Below are positions 35,513 through 44,480 of a stretch of 64,000 nt of DNA, one piece after another. A model generated the notes under the pieces. It was given only the letters and a program-made list of their open reading frames with translations, was not told the origin of the DNA and did no database searches. Source of the DNA: Streptomyces cyaneofuscatus (lineage in GTDB: Bacteria; Actinomycetota; Actinomycetes; Streptomycetales; Streptomycetaceae); assembly GCF_000718135.1 (NCBI RefSeq), contig NZ_JOEM01000005.1:1-64000 (forward strand). The letters are read 5' to 3'. Made by a program: the position numbers and the translations under genes. Every line of letters starts with the position of its first letter. Within the stretch, counting starts at the first letter, position 1.

Positions 35513-36601
35513 ATGGACACGGCCGTCGGCAAGGAACGGGGCAGGGGTGCGCTGCTGGGGCTCGCGGTCGGGGACGCGCTCGGCGCGCCGGCGGAGAATC
35601 TGCGGCCCTCGGAGATCCGCCGCCGCTGGGGACGGATCGAGGGGTTCGTGAGCAAGGACCCGGCGGGCACCGACGACACGGAGTACGCGATCTTCTCCGG
35701 GCTGCTGCTGGCCCGGCACGGCTCGGCGCTCACCGTCTCCCATGTGGAGCGTGCCTGGCACCACTGGATCGCCGATCTGGACGAGGGCCCGTTCCGGGGC
35801 GCCGGGTTCAGCGAGCGCGGCACCCTGGAGAACCTCCGCCGGGGCCTCGCCGCGCCGATCTCCGCCCAGCACCGGCACGCCTGGAGCGACGGCCTGGCGA
35901 TGCGGGCGGCCCCCTTCGGGGTGTTCGCCGCCGGACACCCCGCCGAGGCGGCCCGGCTGGTGGCGGTGGACGGCCGGGTGAGCCACGAGGGCGAGGGGAT
36001 CTACGGGGGTCAGGCGGTGGCGGCCGGGGTCGCGGCGGCCATGGTCGGCTCGGGCCTCGCCTCGGTGATCGCGGCCGCGCTCTCGGTGGTCCCGATGGAC
36101 TCCTGGACGGCCCGCTCGCTGCGCCGTGCGGTGGCGGCGGCCCAGCGCCCGTACCCGGACCGGCTGACGATGGAGCGGGCGGTGCGCTCGGCGGTGGTGA
36201 TCGGCGGCTACCCATGGACGGACCTGGCGCCGGAGGCGGTGGGCCTGGCGTTCGGGGCGTTCACGGCGGCGCGCGGCGATTTTCGTACCGCCGTGCTGAC
36301 CGCCGTGAACATGGGGCGCGACGCGGACACGACGGCGGCGGTGGCGGGGGCCCTGGCCGGGGCGCTGCACGGGGCGGGCGCGATCCCGCCGGAGTGGGCG
36401 ACGGCGATCGGGCCGGTGCGGGGCAGCTGCCTGCCCTCGATGCGGGGGTACCACGTGCTGGACATCGCGGACCTGCTGACGCCGGTGGGCGCGGAGGCGG
36501 TGGAGAGCCAGGGCCGGGGCGGTGGGCGTGAGCCTTCCGCCGTACGGGACATGGCGTCGGTGGCCGCTTCCTTCGAGCCCGTACGGGAGGAGCGGCGATG
36601 A
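35513..36601 (+). CDS. ADP-ribosylglycohydrolase family protein 1
   Basis: First of four related proteins in this operon; 362 residues, all-helical ADP-ribosylglycohydrolase (ARH/DraG-type) fold. All metal-site motifs are intact: GLAVGDALGAP near residue 16, GTDDTEYAI near 52, and NMGRDADTTAAVAGAL near 270, which together hold a dinuclear Mg/Mn centre. The family hydrolyses N- or O-ribosyl bonds of ADP-ribosylated proteins, nucleotides or related small molecules. The ATG at 35513 follows GGAGGG. Its stop overlaps the next start by 4 bp (ATGA). No signal peptide. It is likely active; its substrate is unknown. Confidence 0.9.
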   Translation: MDTAVGKERGRGALLGLAVGDALGAPAENLRPSEIRRRWGRIEGFVSKDPAGTDDTEYAIFSGLLLARHGSALTVSHVERAWHHWIADLDEGPFRGAGFSERGTLENLRRGLAAPISAQHRHAWSDGLAMRAAPFGVFAAGHPAEAARLVAVDGRVSHEGEGIYGGQAVAAGVAAAMVGSGLASVIAAALSVVPMDSWTARSLRRAVAAAQRPYPDRLTMERAVRSAVVIGGYPWTDLAPEAVGLAFGAFTAARGDFRTAVLTAVNMGRDADTTAAVAGALAGALHGAGAIPPEWATAIGPVRGSCLPSMRGYHVLDIADLLTPVGAEAVESQGRGGGREPSAVRDMASVAASFEPVREERR

Positions 36602-37845
36602 CGACACCCAGGCTGCCCGCGAGCGTCACCGCCCCCTCCCGGCGCGCCCGGATCGAGGGCCTGCTCCTCGGCCTCGCCTCCGGGGACGCCGCCGGGTGGC
36701 CCGCCGCGCGGCACCGGGCGGCCCGGATGCCCGAGTGGACCCGGCGGCTCACCCGGGAGCTGGACACCTTCGCCGAGCAGAACGCCACGACCACGCTCCC
36801 CGTGCCCATCGCCCTCAACCAGCCGCCCGAGCCCCTGCGCCTCGGCCCGTCCGACGACGCCGAGTGGGCCGCGTTCGCCGGCCGTACGGTGCTGGCGGCG
36901 GCCGACGACGCGGACGGCCTCTCCCCGGGCCGCCGGATGCGGGACGCGGTGGACCGGGCCTGGAACGCGCTGGCCGCCACCGTCGCCGCCGCGAGTGCCC
37001 GGGCCCCCGAGGTGGAGGCGGCGGTGCTCCCGCTGCGCGCCCGGATCTCGGTACGGGCCGGGCTCGGCAACCTGGCCGCCGGGCTGCGGCCGCCCGCCAC
37101 CGGGCACGACAACCCGCACTACTTCGACGACGCCGCCTGCGTCCGGGCGGCCGTGCTCGCCGTCGTCCACCCGGGCGATCCGGAGGAGGCGGCGGCCCTC
37201 GCGGAGTTCGACGCCCGCTACACCCAGGACGGCGACGGGGTGCACGGCGCCCGCGCCATGGCCGCCGCGATCGCGGTGGCGCTGACCGGGGCGGACGTCG
37301 ACGCGGTGGTGAACGCCGCCCTCGCCCAGCTCCCCGACGGCACCGAGATCGCCCGCAACGCCGCGCACGCGGTCCGCCTCGCCCGGGAGTTCGCCGACGA
37401 GCCCGCCGGGGCGTTCGCCCTGGTCCCGGTCCTGGAGCACCAGATCGTGGACCACGTCTACAGCTACGGGATCGCGGCGGCGGAGACCGTCCCCGTGGCC
37501 CTGGCCCTCACCACCGCAGCCCGGGGCGAGATCGCCCAGGCGCTCCCGGCCGCCGCCTGCCTCTCGCGGGTCGCGGACTCCGCGCCCGCCCTGGCCGGGG
37601 CGCTGACCGGGGCGATCGGCTCGGTCGCCGCCGTACCGGCGGGCTGGCGCGAGGCGTGCCGGACGCTGGCGGGGTGTGCGCTGCCCCGGCTCGCGGGCAC
37701 GGATCTGGTCGAACTCGCCGGGCTGCTGGCAGCCACGGAACCGGCCACCCCGGGTGGACAATTCCGGCATGACGCCCACAACGGCCACGGCAGCCGAGCC
37801 CGTCCCCGTCCCCTCGACACCGCACTCCCCTCCCGGCCTCGATGA
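36598..37845 (+). CDS. ADP-ribosylglycohydrolase family protein 2, degenerate active site
   Basis: Protein of 415 residues, recognisable as the same family by GLLLGLASGDAAGWPAAR at its start and an ALAGALTGAIGS helix near its end, but with altered metal motifs. The central Thr-Asp-Asp-Thr is replaced by PSDDAEW, and the C-terminal G-x-D-x-D-T/S element is reduced to SRVADSA. It may have lost catalysis and serve as a partner or regulatory subunit of its neighbours, or use a different chemistry. The start overlaps gene 1 by 4 bp. The 3' end overlaps the next gene by 77 bp, the largest overlap in the operon. Confidence 0.82.
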   Translation: MTTPRLPASVTAPSRRARIEGLLLGLASGDAAGWPAARHRAARMPEWTRRLTRELDTFAEQNATTTLPVPIALNQPPEPLRLGPSDDAEWAAFAGRTVLAAADDADGLSPGRRMRDAVDRAWNALAATVAAASARAPEVEAAVLPLRARISVRAGLGNLAAGLRPPATGHDNPHYFDDAACVRAAVLAVVHPGDPEEAAALAEFDARYTQDGDGVHGARAMAAAIAVALTGADVDAVVNAALAQLPDGTEIARNAAHAVRLAREFADEPAGAFALVPVLEHQIVDHVYSYGIAAAETVPVALALTTAARGEIAQALPAAACLSRVADSAPALAGALTGAIGSVAAVPAGWREACRTLAGCALPRLAGTDLVELAGLLAATEPATPGGQFRHDAHNGHGSRARPRPLDTALPSRPR

Positions 37846-38965
37846 CCGCATCACCCGGGCCCTCGTCGGCGCCGCCGTCGGGGACGCCCTCGGCGGCCCG
37901 GTCGAGGGCTGGACCCCCGAGCAGATCGCCGAGCGCCACGGCGGCCGGGTGACCGGGATCGTCGGCCCGTGGCACGGCGAGGACTGGCGCACCGCCCGCC
38001 TCATCGCCCCGTACCACAAGGGCGACGGGCACGTCACCGACGACACCCTGATGACCCACGCCCTGGTCCGGGTCTACGAGAAGGTCCGCGACCACCTGGA
38101 CGCGTACGCCGTCGCCGACCACCTCGTCCCGGACCTCCTCTCTCCCCGCTGGATCCCGGAGCTGGAGGCCGAGGCGCTGCCGCTCCAGCGGATCTTCCTG
38201 GCGGAGAAGTGGATCGTGGCCCGGCTGCACTACGGGCACGTCGACCCGCGCGAGGCCGGTGCGGGCAACATCGTCAACTGCGGGGCCGCGATGTACATGG
38301 CCCCGGTCGGCCTGGTCAACGCCGGCCACCCGGAGGCCGCGTACGCCGAGGCCCTGGAGGTCGCCGCGCCCCACCAGTCCTCGTACGGGCGGGAGGCCGC
38401 CGGGGTCTTCGCGGCAGCCGTCGCCGCCGCCTGCCACCCGGGCGCCACGCCCGCTTCGGTGGTCGACGCCGTACTCGCCCTGGCCAAGGACGGCACCCGG
38501 TCCGCGATCGATGCGGTCTGCGACGTGGCCGCGCGCCACGACGACTTCGAGGCCGCGCTCGCCCCGCTGCGGGCGGCGGTGGAGCCGTTCGACACGGTCG
38601 GCCCCGACTACCGCTCCCCCGCACTCGGCGCCCGCCGCCCCTCCCGGTTGCACGCCATCGAGGAACTGCCCGTCGCACTGGGCATGCTGCTGGTCGGGGG
38701 CGGTGACTACCGGCGTACGGTGCTCGGTTCGGTCAACTACGGGCGGGACTGCGACTCCATCGCCACGATGAGCGGCGCGATCGCGGGCGCGCTGGGCGGT
38801 GAGGTCCCGGCCGACTGGGCACAGACGGTGGCGCAGGCGAGCCGGCTGGACCTGGAGGCCCCGGCCCGGACCCTGGCGCAGGTGGCCCGGGAGGTCTTCG
38901 CCCGGGACGTGGAGCGCCGCCGGTCCCACGAGGAGGCGTTCACCGCGCTGGCGGGTACGCGGTGA
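37769..38965 (+). CDS. ADP-ribosylglycohydrolase family protein 3
   Basis: Protein of 398 residues with the full set of family motifs: VGAAVGDALGGPVEGW near residue 34, HVTDDTLMTHAL near 89, and NYGRDCDSIATMSGAIAGAL near 320. It is larger than gene 1 because of an insert between the first two motifs and a middle section (AGAGNIVNCGAAMYMAPVGLVNAG) seen in sugar-nucleoside type members. The ATG at 37769 lies inside the 3' end of the preceding gene; the next gene starts at the GTG overlapping its stop. Predicted cytoplasmic, metal-dependent N-glycoside or ADP-ribose-bond hydrolase. Substrate unknown. Confidence 0.9.
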   Translation: MTPTTATAAEPVPVPSTPHSPPGLDDRITRALVGAAVGDALGGPVEGWTPEQIAERHGGRVTGIVGPWHGEDWRTARLIAPYHKGDGHVTDDTLMTHALVRVYEKVRDHLDAYAVADHLVPDLLSPRWIPELEAEALPLQRIFLAEKWIVARLHYGHVDPREAGAGNIVNCGAAMYMAPVGLVNAGHPEAAYAEALEVAAPHQSSYGREAAGVFAAAVAAACHPGATPASVVDAVLALAKDGTRSAIDAVCDVAARHDDFEAALAPLRAAVEPFDTVGPDYRSPALGARRPSRLHAIEELPVALGMLLVGGGDYRRTVLGSVNYGRDCDSIATMSGAIAGALGGEVPADWAQTVAQASRLDLEAPARTLAQVAREVFARDVERRRSHEEAFTALAGTR

Positions 38966-40380
38966 GCGTCCACCCCCTGCCCCAGGACCCGAACGTCCGC
39001 CTGCACCAGGACCGGCCCGTCCGCCTCACCTGGGTGCAGCCCGAGGATCTGGTCGGGCACGAGCTGCGGCAGGCCGCGCAGGACGGCCGGGACGCCCGGG
39101 AGATCGAGGAGCGGTGGTACGCGGCCGGGGGCTCGCCCGCCCCGGAGTGCGCGGGCGCCTCCGAGCCGCCCGCTCCGCCCCGCCTGCGCGAACTGGCCGG
39201 GCAGCTCCTCGACGAACTCGCCCTGCTGGAATCGCCGTTGTCCGCCGACGAGCCCACCGAGCTCGCGGACATCATGGCCGCCTGCCCGCAGTGGCCCGGC
39301 CCGCCCGAGGCCGCGGCCACCGTCGGCCGGGACCGGCTGCACGCGGCCTGGCTCGGCCGGGCGGCGGGCTGCCTGCTCGGGAAGCCGGTGGAGAAGCTGC
39401 CGCTGTACGGCATCCGCGCCCTGGCCCGCGCCACCGGCAACTGGCCCCCGACCACCTGGTTCACCGCACGCGGCGTGCCCGACGAGCTGCTGGCCGCCCA
39501 CCCCTGGAACCGCCGCTCGGCCCCCACCTCGCTCGCCGAGAACATCGACGGGATGCCCGAGGACGACGACCTCAACTACCCGCTCCTCACCCTCCTGCTG
39601 CTCCAGCGGCACGGGCGCTCCTTCACCACGGCCGACCTGGCCCGCCTCTGGCTGGACGAACTCCCGGCGGGCCGCACCTTCACCGCCGAGCGCATCGCGT
39701 ACGGCAACCTCCTCGCGGGCGTCGAACCCCCACGGACCGCTCGCCTCCGCAACCCGTTCCGCGAGTGGATCGGCGCCCAGATCCGCGCCGACGTGCACGG
39801 GTGGACCCACCCCGGCGACCCGGCCGGGGCCGCCGCCCAGGCCCACCGCGACGCGGTGCTGACCCATACCGCCAACGGGGTCTACGGCGCGATGTTCACA
39901 GCAGCAGCGCTCGCCGTGGCGGCGGGCGGGGAGAGCGATGTGCACGGCTGCCTGGCCGCCGGGCTGAGGGTGGTGCCGCCGCACTCGCGGTACGCCGGAG
40001 CGGTCCGGCTCGGCATCGAAACGGCCCGTACGGAAGGGGAGTTCGACCTGGTGGTGGACCGGTTGCACGGCGCGTATGCCGACACCCACCACTGGGTACA
40101 CGTGCTGCCCAACGCCGCGCTGCTCGCCGCCGCCCTCACCCACGCCGACGGCGACTTCACCCGGTCGATCGGCTGCGCGGTCTCCGGCGGCTGGGACACC
40201 GACTCCAACGGGGCCACCGCGGGCTCCCTCGCCGGACTCCTCGCGGGCACCCCGGACGCCCTGCCCGACCACTGGACGGCCCCGCTGAAGAACCGCCTCG
40301 CCACCTCCGTACCCGGCTACGACCGCACCGGCTTCGACACCCTCGCCGCTCTGACCCACCAGGAGGCTCTGCGCCCATGA
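38962..40380 (+). CDS. ADP-ribosylglycohydrolase family protein 4 (GCLLGKP subtype)
   Basis: Largest of the four, 472 residues. About 120 residues of an N-terminal extension (charged, no recognised domain) precede the family core, which uses variant motifs: GRAAGCLLGKPVEKLP in place of GDALG, DGMPEDDDLNYPLL in place of TDDT, and SGGWDTDSNGATAGSLAGLL, with the Asp pair kept. This subtype is common in actinobacteria next to ribokinases and ABC sugar transporters. The GTG start overlaps the previous stop by 4 bp, and the stop overlaps the kinase start by 4 bp. Likely active, possibly on a ribosyl small molecule. Confidence 0.87.
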   Translation: MSVHPLPQDPNVRLHQDRPVRLTWVQPEDLVGHELRQAAQDGRDAREIEERWYAAGGSPAPECAGASEPPAPPRLRELAGQLLDELALLESPLSADEPTELADIMAACPQWPGPPEAAATVGRDRLHAAWLGRAAGCLLGKPVEKLPLYGIRALARATGNWPPTTWFTARGVPDELLAAHPWNRRSAPTSLAENIDGMPEDDDLNYPLLTLLLLQRHGRSFTTADLARLWLDELPAGRTFTAERIAYGNLLAGVEPPRTARLRNPFREWIGAQIRADVHGWTHPGDPAGAAAQAHRDAVLTHTANGVYGAMFTAAALAVAAGGESDVHGCLAAGLRVVPPHSRYAGAVRLGIETARTEGEFDLVVDRLHGAYADTHHWVHVLPNAALLAAALTHADGDFTRSIGCAVSGGWDTDSNGATAGSLAGLLAGTPDALPDHWTAPLKNRLATSVPGYDRTGFDTLAALTHQEALRP

Positions 40381-41267
40381 CCCGAATCGCGGTGCTCGGC
40401 AGCACCAACATGGACCTCGTCGCCTACACCGCCCGCGCCCCGGAACGCGGGGAGACCGTCACCGGCCGGGAGTTCCGGACGATCCCCGGCGGCAAGGGCG
40501 CCAACCAGGCCGTCGCCGCCGCCCGCGCGGGCGGGGAGGTGACGATGATCGGCGCGGTCGGCGACGACGCGTACGGTGCACAGCTCCGCGACGGCCTCGA
40601 ACACGCCGGGGTCGACACGGACCTGCTCCACACCGCCGAGGGCCCGAGCGGCACCGCGCACATCGTGGTGGACGACTCCGGGTCCAACGCGATCGTGGTG
40701 ATCCCCGGCGCCAACGGGGTCGTCACCGCGCTCGGCCCCGGCGAGATCGCGGCCATCGCCGCCGCCGACCTGCTGCTGATGCAGCTCGAACTCCCGCTCT
40801 CCGCCGTCGTGGAGGGCGCCCGCGCGGCCAGGTCCCAGGGCGTACGGACCATCCTCACCCCCTCCCCCGTACAGCCCCTGCCCGATGAACTCCTGGACCA
40901 CATCGACCTGTTGATCCCCAACGAGCACGAGGCCGCCGAGCTCTCCGGGCAGGCCGAGCCGCACGCCGCCGCGCAGATCCTGCTGCGGCAGGTGCCGGAG
41001 GTGATCATCACGCTCGGTGCGCGGGGCAGTCTGTACGCGGCCCGGGGCGGCGAGCCGGTGCTGTTCGAGGCCCCCGAGGTGCGGGTCGTCGACACGACCG
41101 GGGCCGGGGACACCTTCGTCGGGGCGCTGGCGGTGGCGCTCGGGGAGGGGCGGCCGGTGGCGAAGGCGCTGGCGTTCGCCTCGTCGGCCGCCGCGCTCTG
41201 CGTCCAGAAGCCGGGCGCATCCACATCCATGCCGTACCGCAGCGAGATCGAGGCCGATGCCGTATGA
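40377..41267 (+). CDS. PfkB family carbohydrate kinase, ribokinase-like
   Basis: Sugar kinase of 296 residues. The PfkB signatures are complete: the N-terminal GSTNMDLVAY and GGKGANQAVAAARAGG sugar-binding motif and the C-terminal DTTGAGDTFVGAL with its catalytic Asp. The GKGANQA form is that of true ribokinases rather than fructokinases or adenosine kinases. In this operon it would phosphorylate ribose or a ribosyl product freed by the four hydrolases, feeding the pentose phosphate pathway. It overlaps both neighbours by 4 bp. No other ribose catabolism or transport gene is in the window. Confidence 0.92.
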   Translation: MTRIAVLGSTNMDLVAYTARAPERGETVTGREFRTIPGGKGANQAVAAARAGGEVTMIGAVGDDAYGAQLRDGLEHAGVDTDLLHTAEGPSGTAHIVVDDSGSNAIVVIPGANGVVTALGPGEIAAIAAADLLLMQLELPLSAVVEGARAARSQGVRTILTPSPVQPLPDELLDHIDLLIPNEHEAAELSGQAEPHAAAQILLRQVPEVIITLGARGSLYAARGGEPVLFEAPEVRVVDTTGAGDTFVGALAVALGEGRPVAKALAFASSAAALCVQKPGASTSMPYRSEIEADAV

Positions 41268-42481
41268 GTACGACAGCAGCAGGGCCCGGCACACAGGCCG
41301 GCCCTCTGACCGGGCTGCAGGTCATCGACCTCGCCACCCTCTTCGCCGGGCCGCTCGCCGCCACCATGCTCGGGGACTTCGGCGCCGATGTGATCAAGGT
41401 CGAACACCCCCGTAAGCCGGACCCCTCGCGCGGGCACGGGCCCGCCAAGGACGGTGTCGGCCTGTGGTGGAAGCTGCTCGGCCGCAACAAGCGCACCCTG
41501 ACGCTGGACCTGTCCGCCCCCGGTGGCCGGGACGTGCTCCTCCAACTGGCCGCCGAGACCGACGTCATCGTCGAGAACTTCCGGCCCGGGACGCTGGAGC
41601 GCTGGGGCCTGGGTCCCGAGGAGCTGCACGCCGTCAACCCGCGTCTGGTGCTGGCCCGGGTCACCGGGTTCGGGCAGTTCGGGCCGTACGCGCACCGGCC
41701 CGGGTTCGGCACGCTGGCGGAGGCGATGAGCGGGTTCGCGGCGATCACCGGGGAGCCGGACGGGCCGCCGACGCTGCCGCCGTTCGGACTGGCGGACTCC
41801 ATCGCGGCGCTGGCGACGGCGTACGCGGTGATGGCCGCGCTCGCCGGGCGGGAGAAGACGGGCGAGGGGCAGGTGGTGGACCTGGCGATCATCGAGCCGA
41901 TCCTCACTGTGCTGGGCCCGCAGCCCCTCTGGTACGACCAGCTCGGTTACGTCCAGCCGCGCACCGGCAACCGTTCCCGCAACAACGCCCCGCGCAACAC
42001 CTACCGCACCGCCGACGGCCACTGGGTCGCGGTCTCCACCTCCGCCCAGTCGGTGGCCGAGCGGGTGATGCGGCTGGTGGGCCGCCCGGAGCTGATCGAC
42101 GAGCCCTGGTTCGGGTCGGGCACCACCCGGGCCGAGCACACCGAGGAGCTGGACGGGGCGGTCGGCCACTGGATCTCCCGCCACAGCCGCGAGGAGGTGC
42201 TGAACGGCTTCGAGAAGGCGGAGGCGGCCGTGGCGCCGATCCATGACGTACGGGAGGTGATGGAGGACCCGCAGTACCGGGCGCTGGGCACGATCGCCGA
42301 GGTCGACGACCCGGAGCTGGGGCCGCTGCGGATGCAGAACGTCCTCTTCCGGCTCTCTCAGACCCCGGGCGGCATCCGCTGGGCGGGCCGCCCGCACGGC
42401 GCGGACACCGAGGAGATCCTGGCCGGCCTCGGCCTCTCGGAGACCCGGATCGCGGCGCTGCGCGACCAGGGGGCGCTGTGA
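41264..42481 (+). CDS. family III CoA-transferase (CaiB/BaiF)
   Basis: CoA-transferase of 405 residues, forming interlocked dimers and moving CoA between carboxylic acids. The family N-terminus is clear (LQVIDLATLFAGPLAATMLGDFGADVIKVEHP), including the position of the catalytic Asp (near 179-182, GLADSIAAL) and the NRSRNNAPRNTYRTADG segment. The start overlaps the kinase stop, and its own stop overlaps the start of the lyase, so it is part of the same translationally coupled operon. Together with the following CitE-like lyase it resembles the activation-plus-cleavage pairs of citramalate or related hydroxyacid breakdown. The actual acid is unknown. Confidence 0.9.
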   Translation: MSTTAAGPGTQAGPLTGLQVIDLATLFAGPLAATMLGDFGADVIKVEHPRKPDPSRGHGPAKDGVGLWWKLLGRNKRTLTLDLSAPGGRDVLLQLAAETDVIVENFRPGTLERWGLGPEELHAVNPRLVLARVTGFGQFGPYAHRPGFGTLAEAMSGFAAITGEPDGPPTLPPFGLADSIAALATAYAVMAALAGREKTGEGQVVDLAIIEPILTVLGPQPLWYDQLGYVQPRTGNRSRNNAPRNTYRTADGHWVAVSTSAQSVAERVMRLVGRPELIDEPWFGSGTTRAEHTEELDGAVGHWISRHSREEVLNGFEKAEAAVAPIHDVREVMEDPQYRALGTIAEVDDPELGPLRMQNVLFRLSQTPGGIRWAGRPHGADTEEILAGLGLSETRIAALRDQGAL

Positions 42482-43344
42482 CCGGCCGCCCGATCCCGGG
42501 CCCGCCGCTGCCGGAGGGCCCGCCGCCACCCCTCGGCCGACCCCCGCTGACCTGGCTGTACGTCCCCGGGGACCGGCCGGAGGTGGTGGCCAAGGCGCTC
42601 GGCTGCGGGGCGGACGTGGTGATCGTCGACCTGGAGGACGCGGTCGCCCCCGACCGCAAGGAGTACGCGCGCGCCGCCACCGCCGAACTCCTCGCCGACC
42701 CGGTGACCGCCGCCCCCGACGCCGTACCGGTTCATGTCCGGGTGCACGGCGAGGACGACATCCGCGCGCTGACGCACCTGCCGGGCCTCTCCGGATTCCG
42801 CCTGCCCAAGATCACGCACGCGGTCTCCGTGCACCATGTGGCGGCGGTGGCCCCCGGGGTACCGCTCTATCCGCTGCTGGAGTCGGCGCTCGGTGTCGAG
42901 CACGCGTACTCGATCGCCTCGGCCGACCCCGCCGTCCGGGGCATCGCCCTGGGCGAGGCGGACCTCCGTGCCGACTTGGGCGTACGGGAGGACAGCGGGC
43001 TGGACTGGTCGCGCAGCCGGCTCGTGGTGGCGGCCCGGGCGGCCGCGCTGCCGCCGCCCGCGCAGTCGGTCTTCCCGGACGTGCGGGACCTGGACGGGCT
43101 GTGGGCCTCGTGCGTACGGGGGCGGGGGCTCGGGCTGCTGGGGCGGGCGGCGATCCATCCGCGCCAGCTGGAGGTGATCGAGCGGGCGTTCCGGCCGACG
43201 GACCGGGAGATCGAGGCGGCGGAGGAGATCATCGCGGCGTCGATGGTGGAGGCAGGGGCGCTGGCGCTGCCCGACGGGCGGTTCGTGGACGCGGCGGTGG
43301 TGGCGTCGGCGCGCCGCACACTGGCGATCGCCGGGCGGTCCTGA
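42478..43344 (+). CDS. HpcH/HpaI aldolase / CitE-like lyase
   Basis: TIM-barrel lyase of 288 residues of the citrate-lyase beta / malyl- and citramalyl-CoA lyase family, Mg-dependent C-C bond cleavage of a hydroxyacyl-CoA. Visible are LYVPGDRPEVVAKALGCGADVVIVDLEDAVAPDRK (metal ligand Glu and Asp) and RAAIHPRQLEVIERAF near the C-terminus. The start is a GTG overlapping the CoA-transferase stop. Free-standing CitE-like proteins often serve acyl-CoA catabolism. It is the last gene of the operon; its final codons form the left arm of the terminator. Confidence 0.9.
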   Translation: MTGRPIPGPPLPEGPPPPLGRPPLTWLYVPGDRPEVVAKALGCGADVVIVDLEDAVAPDRKEYARAATAELLADPVTAAPDAVPVHVRVHGEDDIRALTHLPGLSGFRLPKITHAVSVHHVAAVAPGVPLYPLLESALGVEHAYSIASADPAVRGIALGEADLRADLGVREDSGLDWSRSRLVVAARAAALPPPAQSVFPDVRDLDGLWASCVRGRGLGLLGRAAIHPRQLEVIERAFRPTDREIEAAEEIIAASMVEAGALALPDGRFVDAAVVASARRTLAIAGRS

Positions 43345-43372
43345 GGTCTCTCTCAGGTCCGCCCGGCGATCG
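43325..43372. terminator. terminator between the ADP-ribosylglycohydrolase operon and lgt
   Basis: A 14-bp perfect outer inverted repeat (43325-43338 with 43359-43372) with a further 6 bp inside. It overlaps the end of the lyase gene, sits between convergent genes and can serve both. Confidence 0.8.
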
Positions 43373-43393
43373 GGGGCAGTGCGCGCGGGGGGG

Positions 43394-44359
43394 TCAGCTC
43401 TTGTCGGCTGCCTCGGGGGCGCTGTCCTTCTTCTTCAGCGGGTCACTGTCGTCGGCGCCGGCCTCCGGCGTGTCCTTCTTCAGCGGGTCGCCGTCCTTGT
43501 CGGCGGCCTCCGCGTCGTCGTCCTTCTTCGCGGCCTCGGCGGCGTCCTTGTCCGGCTCCACGATCTCCTCGCGGCCCGGGCGGAGCTTCGCGGAGATCAC
43601 GATGTAGGCGACGGCGAGGACGAAGACGAAGATCGCGGTCCACACGTTCAGGCGCAGGCCGAGGATGTGGTGGGCCTCGTCGACCCGCATGTACTCGATC
43701 CAGCCGCGCCCGGCGCAGTAGGCCGCGACGTACAGCGCGAACGCCCGTCCGTGGCCGAGCTTGAAGCGGCGGTCGGCCCAGATGACCAGCAGCGCGACGC
43801 CGATGCACCACAGCGACTCGTAGAGGAAGGTCGGGTGGTACGTCCCGGCGACCCGGTTCGGGCCCTCGCTGATCTCCAGCGCCCACGGGAGGTCGGTCGG
43901 CTTGCCGTACAGCTCCTGGTTGAACCAGTTGCCCCAGCGGCCGATGGCCTGGGCGATGGCGATACCGGGGGCCAGCGCGTCCGCCCAGGCGGGCAGCGGA
44001 ATGCCCCGGCGGCGGCAGCCGATCCAGGCGCCGACGGCACCGAAGGCGATGGCGCCCCAGATACCGAGGCCGCCCTCCCAGATCTTGAAGGCGTCGACCC
44101 AGTTCTGGCCGTCGCTGAAGTAGAGCTGGTAGTCGGTGATCACGTGGTAGAGCCGGCCGCCGACGAGGCCGAAGGGCACGGCCCAGACGGCGATGTCGGC
44201 CACGGTGCCGGCTTTGCCGCCACGGGCGACCCAGCGCTTGTTGCCGATCCAGACGGCGACGAAGACACCGATGATGATGCAGAACGCGTAGCCGCGGAGC
44301 GGGATCGGGCCGAGCTCGATCACGCCGGTCGACGGGCTGGGAATGGAGGCAAGGTTCAT
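43394..44359 (-). CDS. lgt: prolipoprotein diacylglyceryl transferase
   Basis: Membrane enzyme of 321 residues that attaches diacylglycerol to the lipobox cysteine of lipoprotein precursors. Seven transmembrane segments are predictable. The signature motifs are GGRLYHVITD and AIGRWGNWFNQELYG, and the segment H-P-T-F-L-Y-E-S follows. The C-terminal 60 residues are a charged Lys/Asp/Glu/Ala-rich cytoplasmic tail containing a doubled DPLKK element, common in Streptomyces. The ATG at 44359 starts a typical MNLASIPSP N-terminus. It lies downstream of the trp and thiol-protein genes on the same strand, with a 121-bp gap. Confidence 0.97.
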   Translation of the reverse strand: MNLASIPSPSTGVIELGPIPLRGYAFCIIIGVFVAVWIGNKRWVARGGKAGTVADIAVWAVPFGLVGGRLYHVITDYQLYFSDGQNWVDAFKIWEGGLGIWGAIAFGAVGAWIGCRRRGIPLPAWADALAPGIAIAQAIGRWGNWFNQELYGKPTDLPWALEISEGPNRVAGTYHPTFLYESLWCIGVALLVIWADRRFKLGHGRAFALYVAAYCAGRGWIEYMRVDEAHHILGLRLNVWTAIFVFVLAVAYIVISAKLRPGREEIVEPDKDAAEAAKKDDDAEAADKDGDPLKKDTPEAGADDSDPLKKKDSAPEAADKS

Positions 44360-44480
44360 GACGAGGTCGACGCTACCTTGCCGGGCGGTGGGTACGGCAA
44401 GCCACCCGGCAACGTCTGGGTAACGAGGGCCCTGTCACGGGCCCGTACCGCCCGCCCTCTCGGGGACCTCCCCCGGCCCC

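Noticed and set aside
35513..43344. Toxin-antitoxin or phage-defence reading of the ADP-ribosylglycohydrolase genes (DarTG or Tre/Tri-like)
   Set aside because: No ADP-ribosyltransferase toxin or other defence gene is adjacent, and the kinase, CoA-transferase and lyase point to metabolism.
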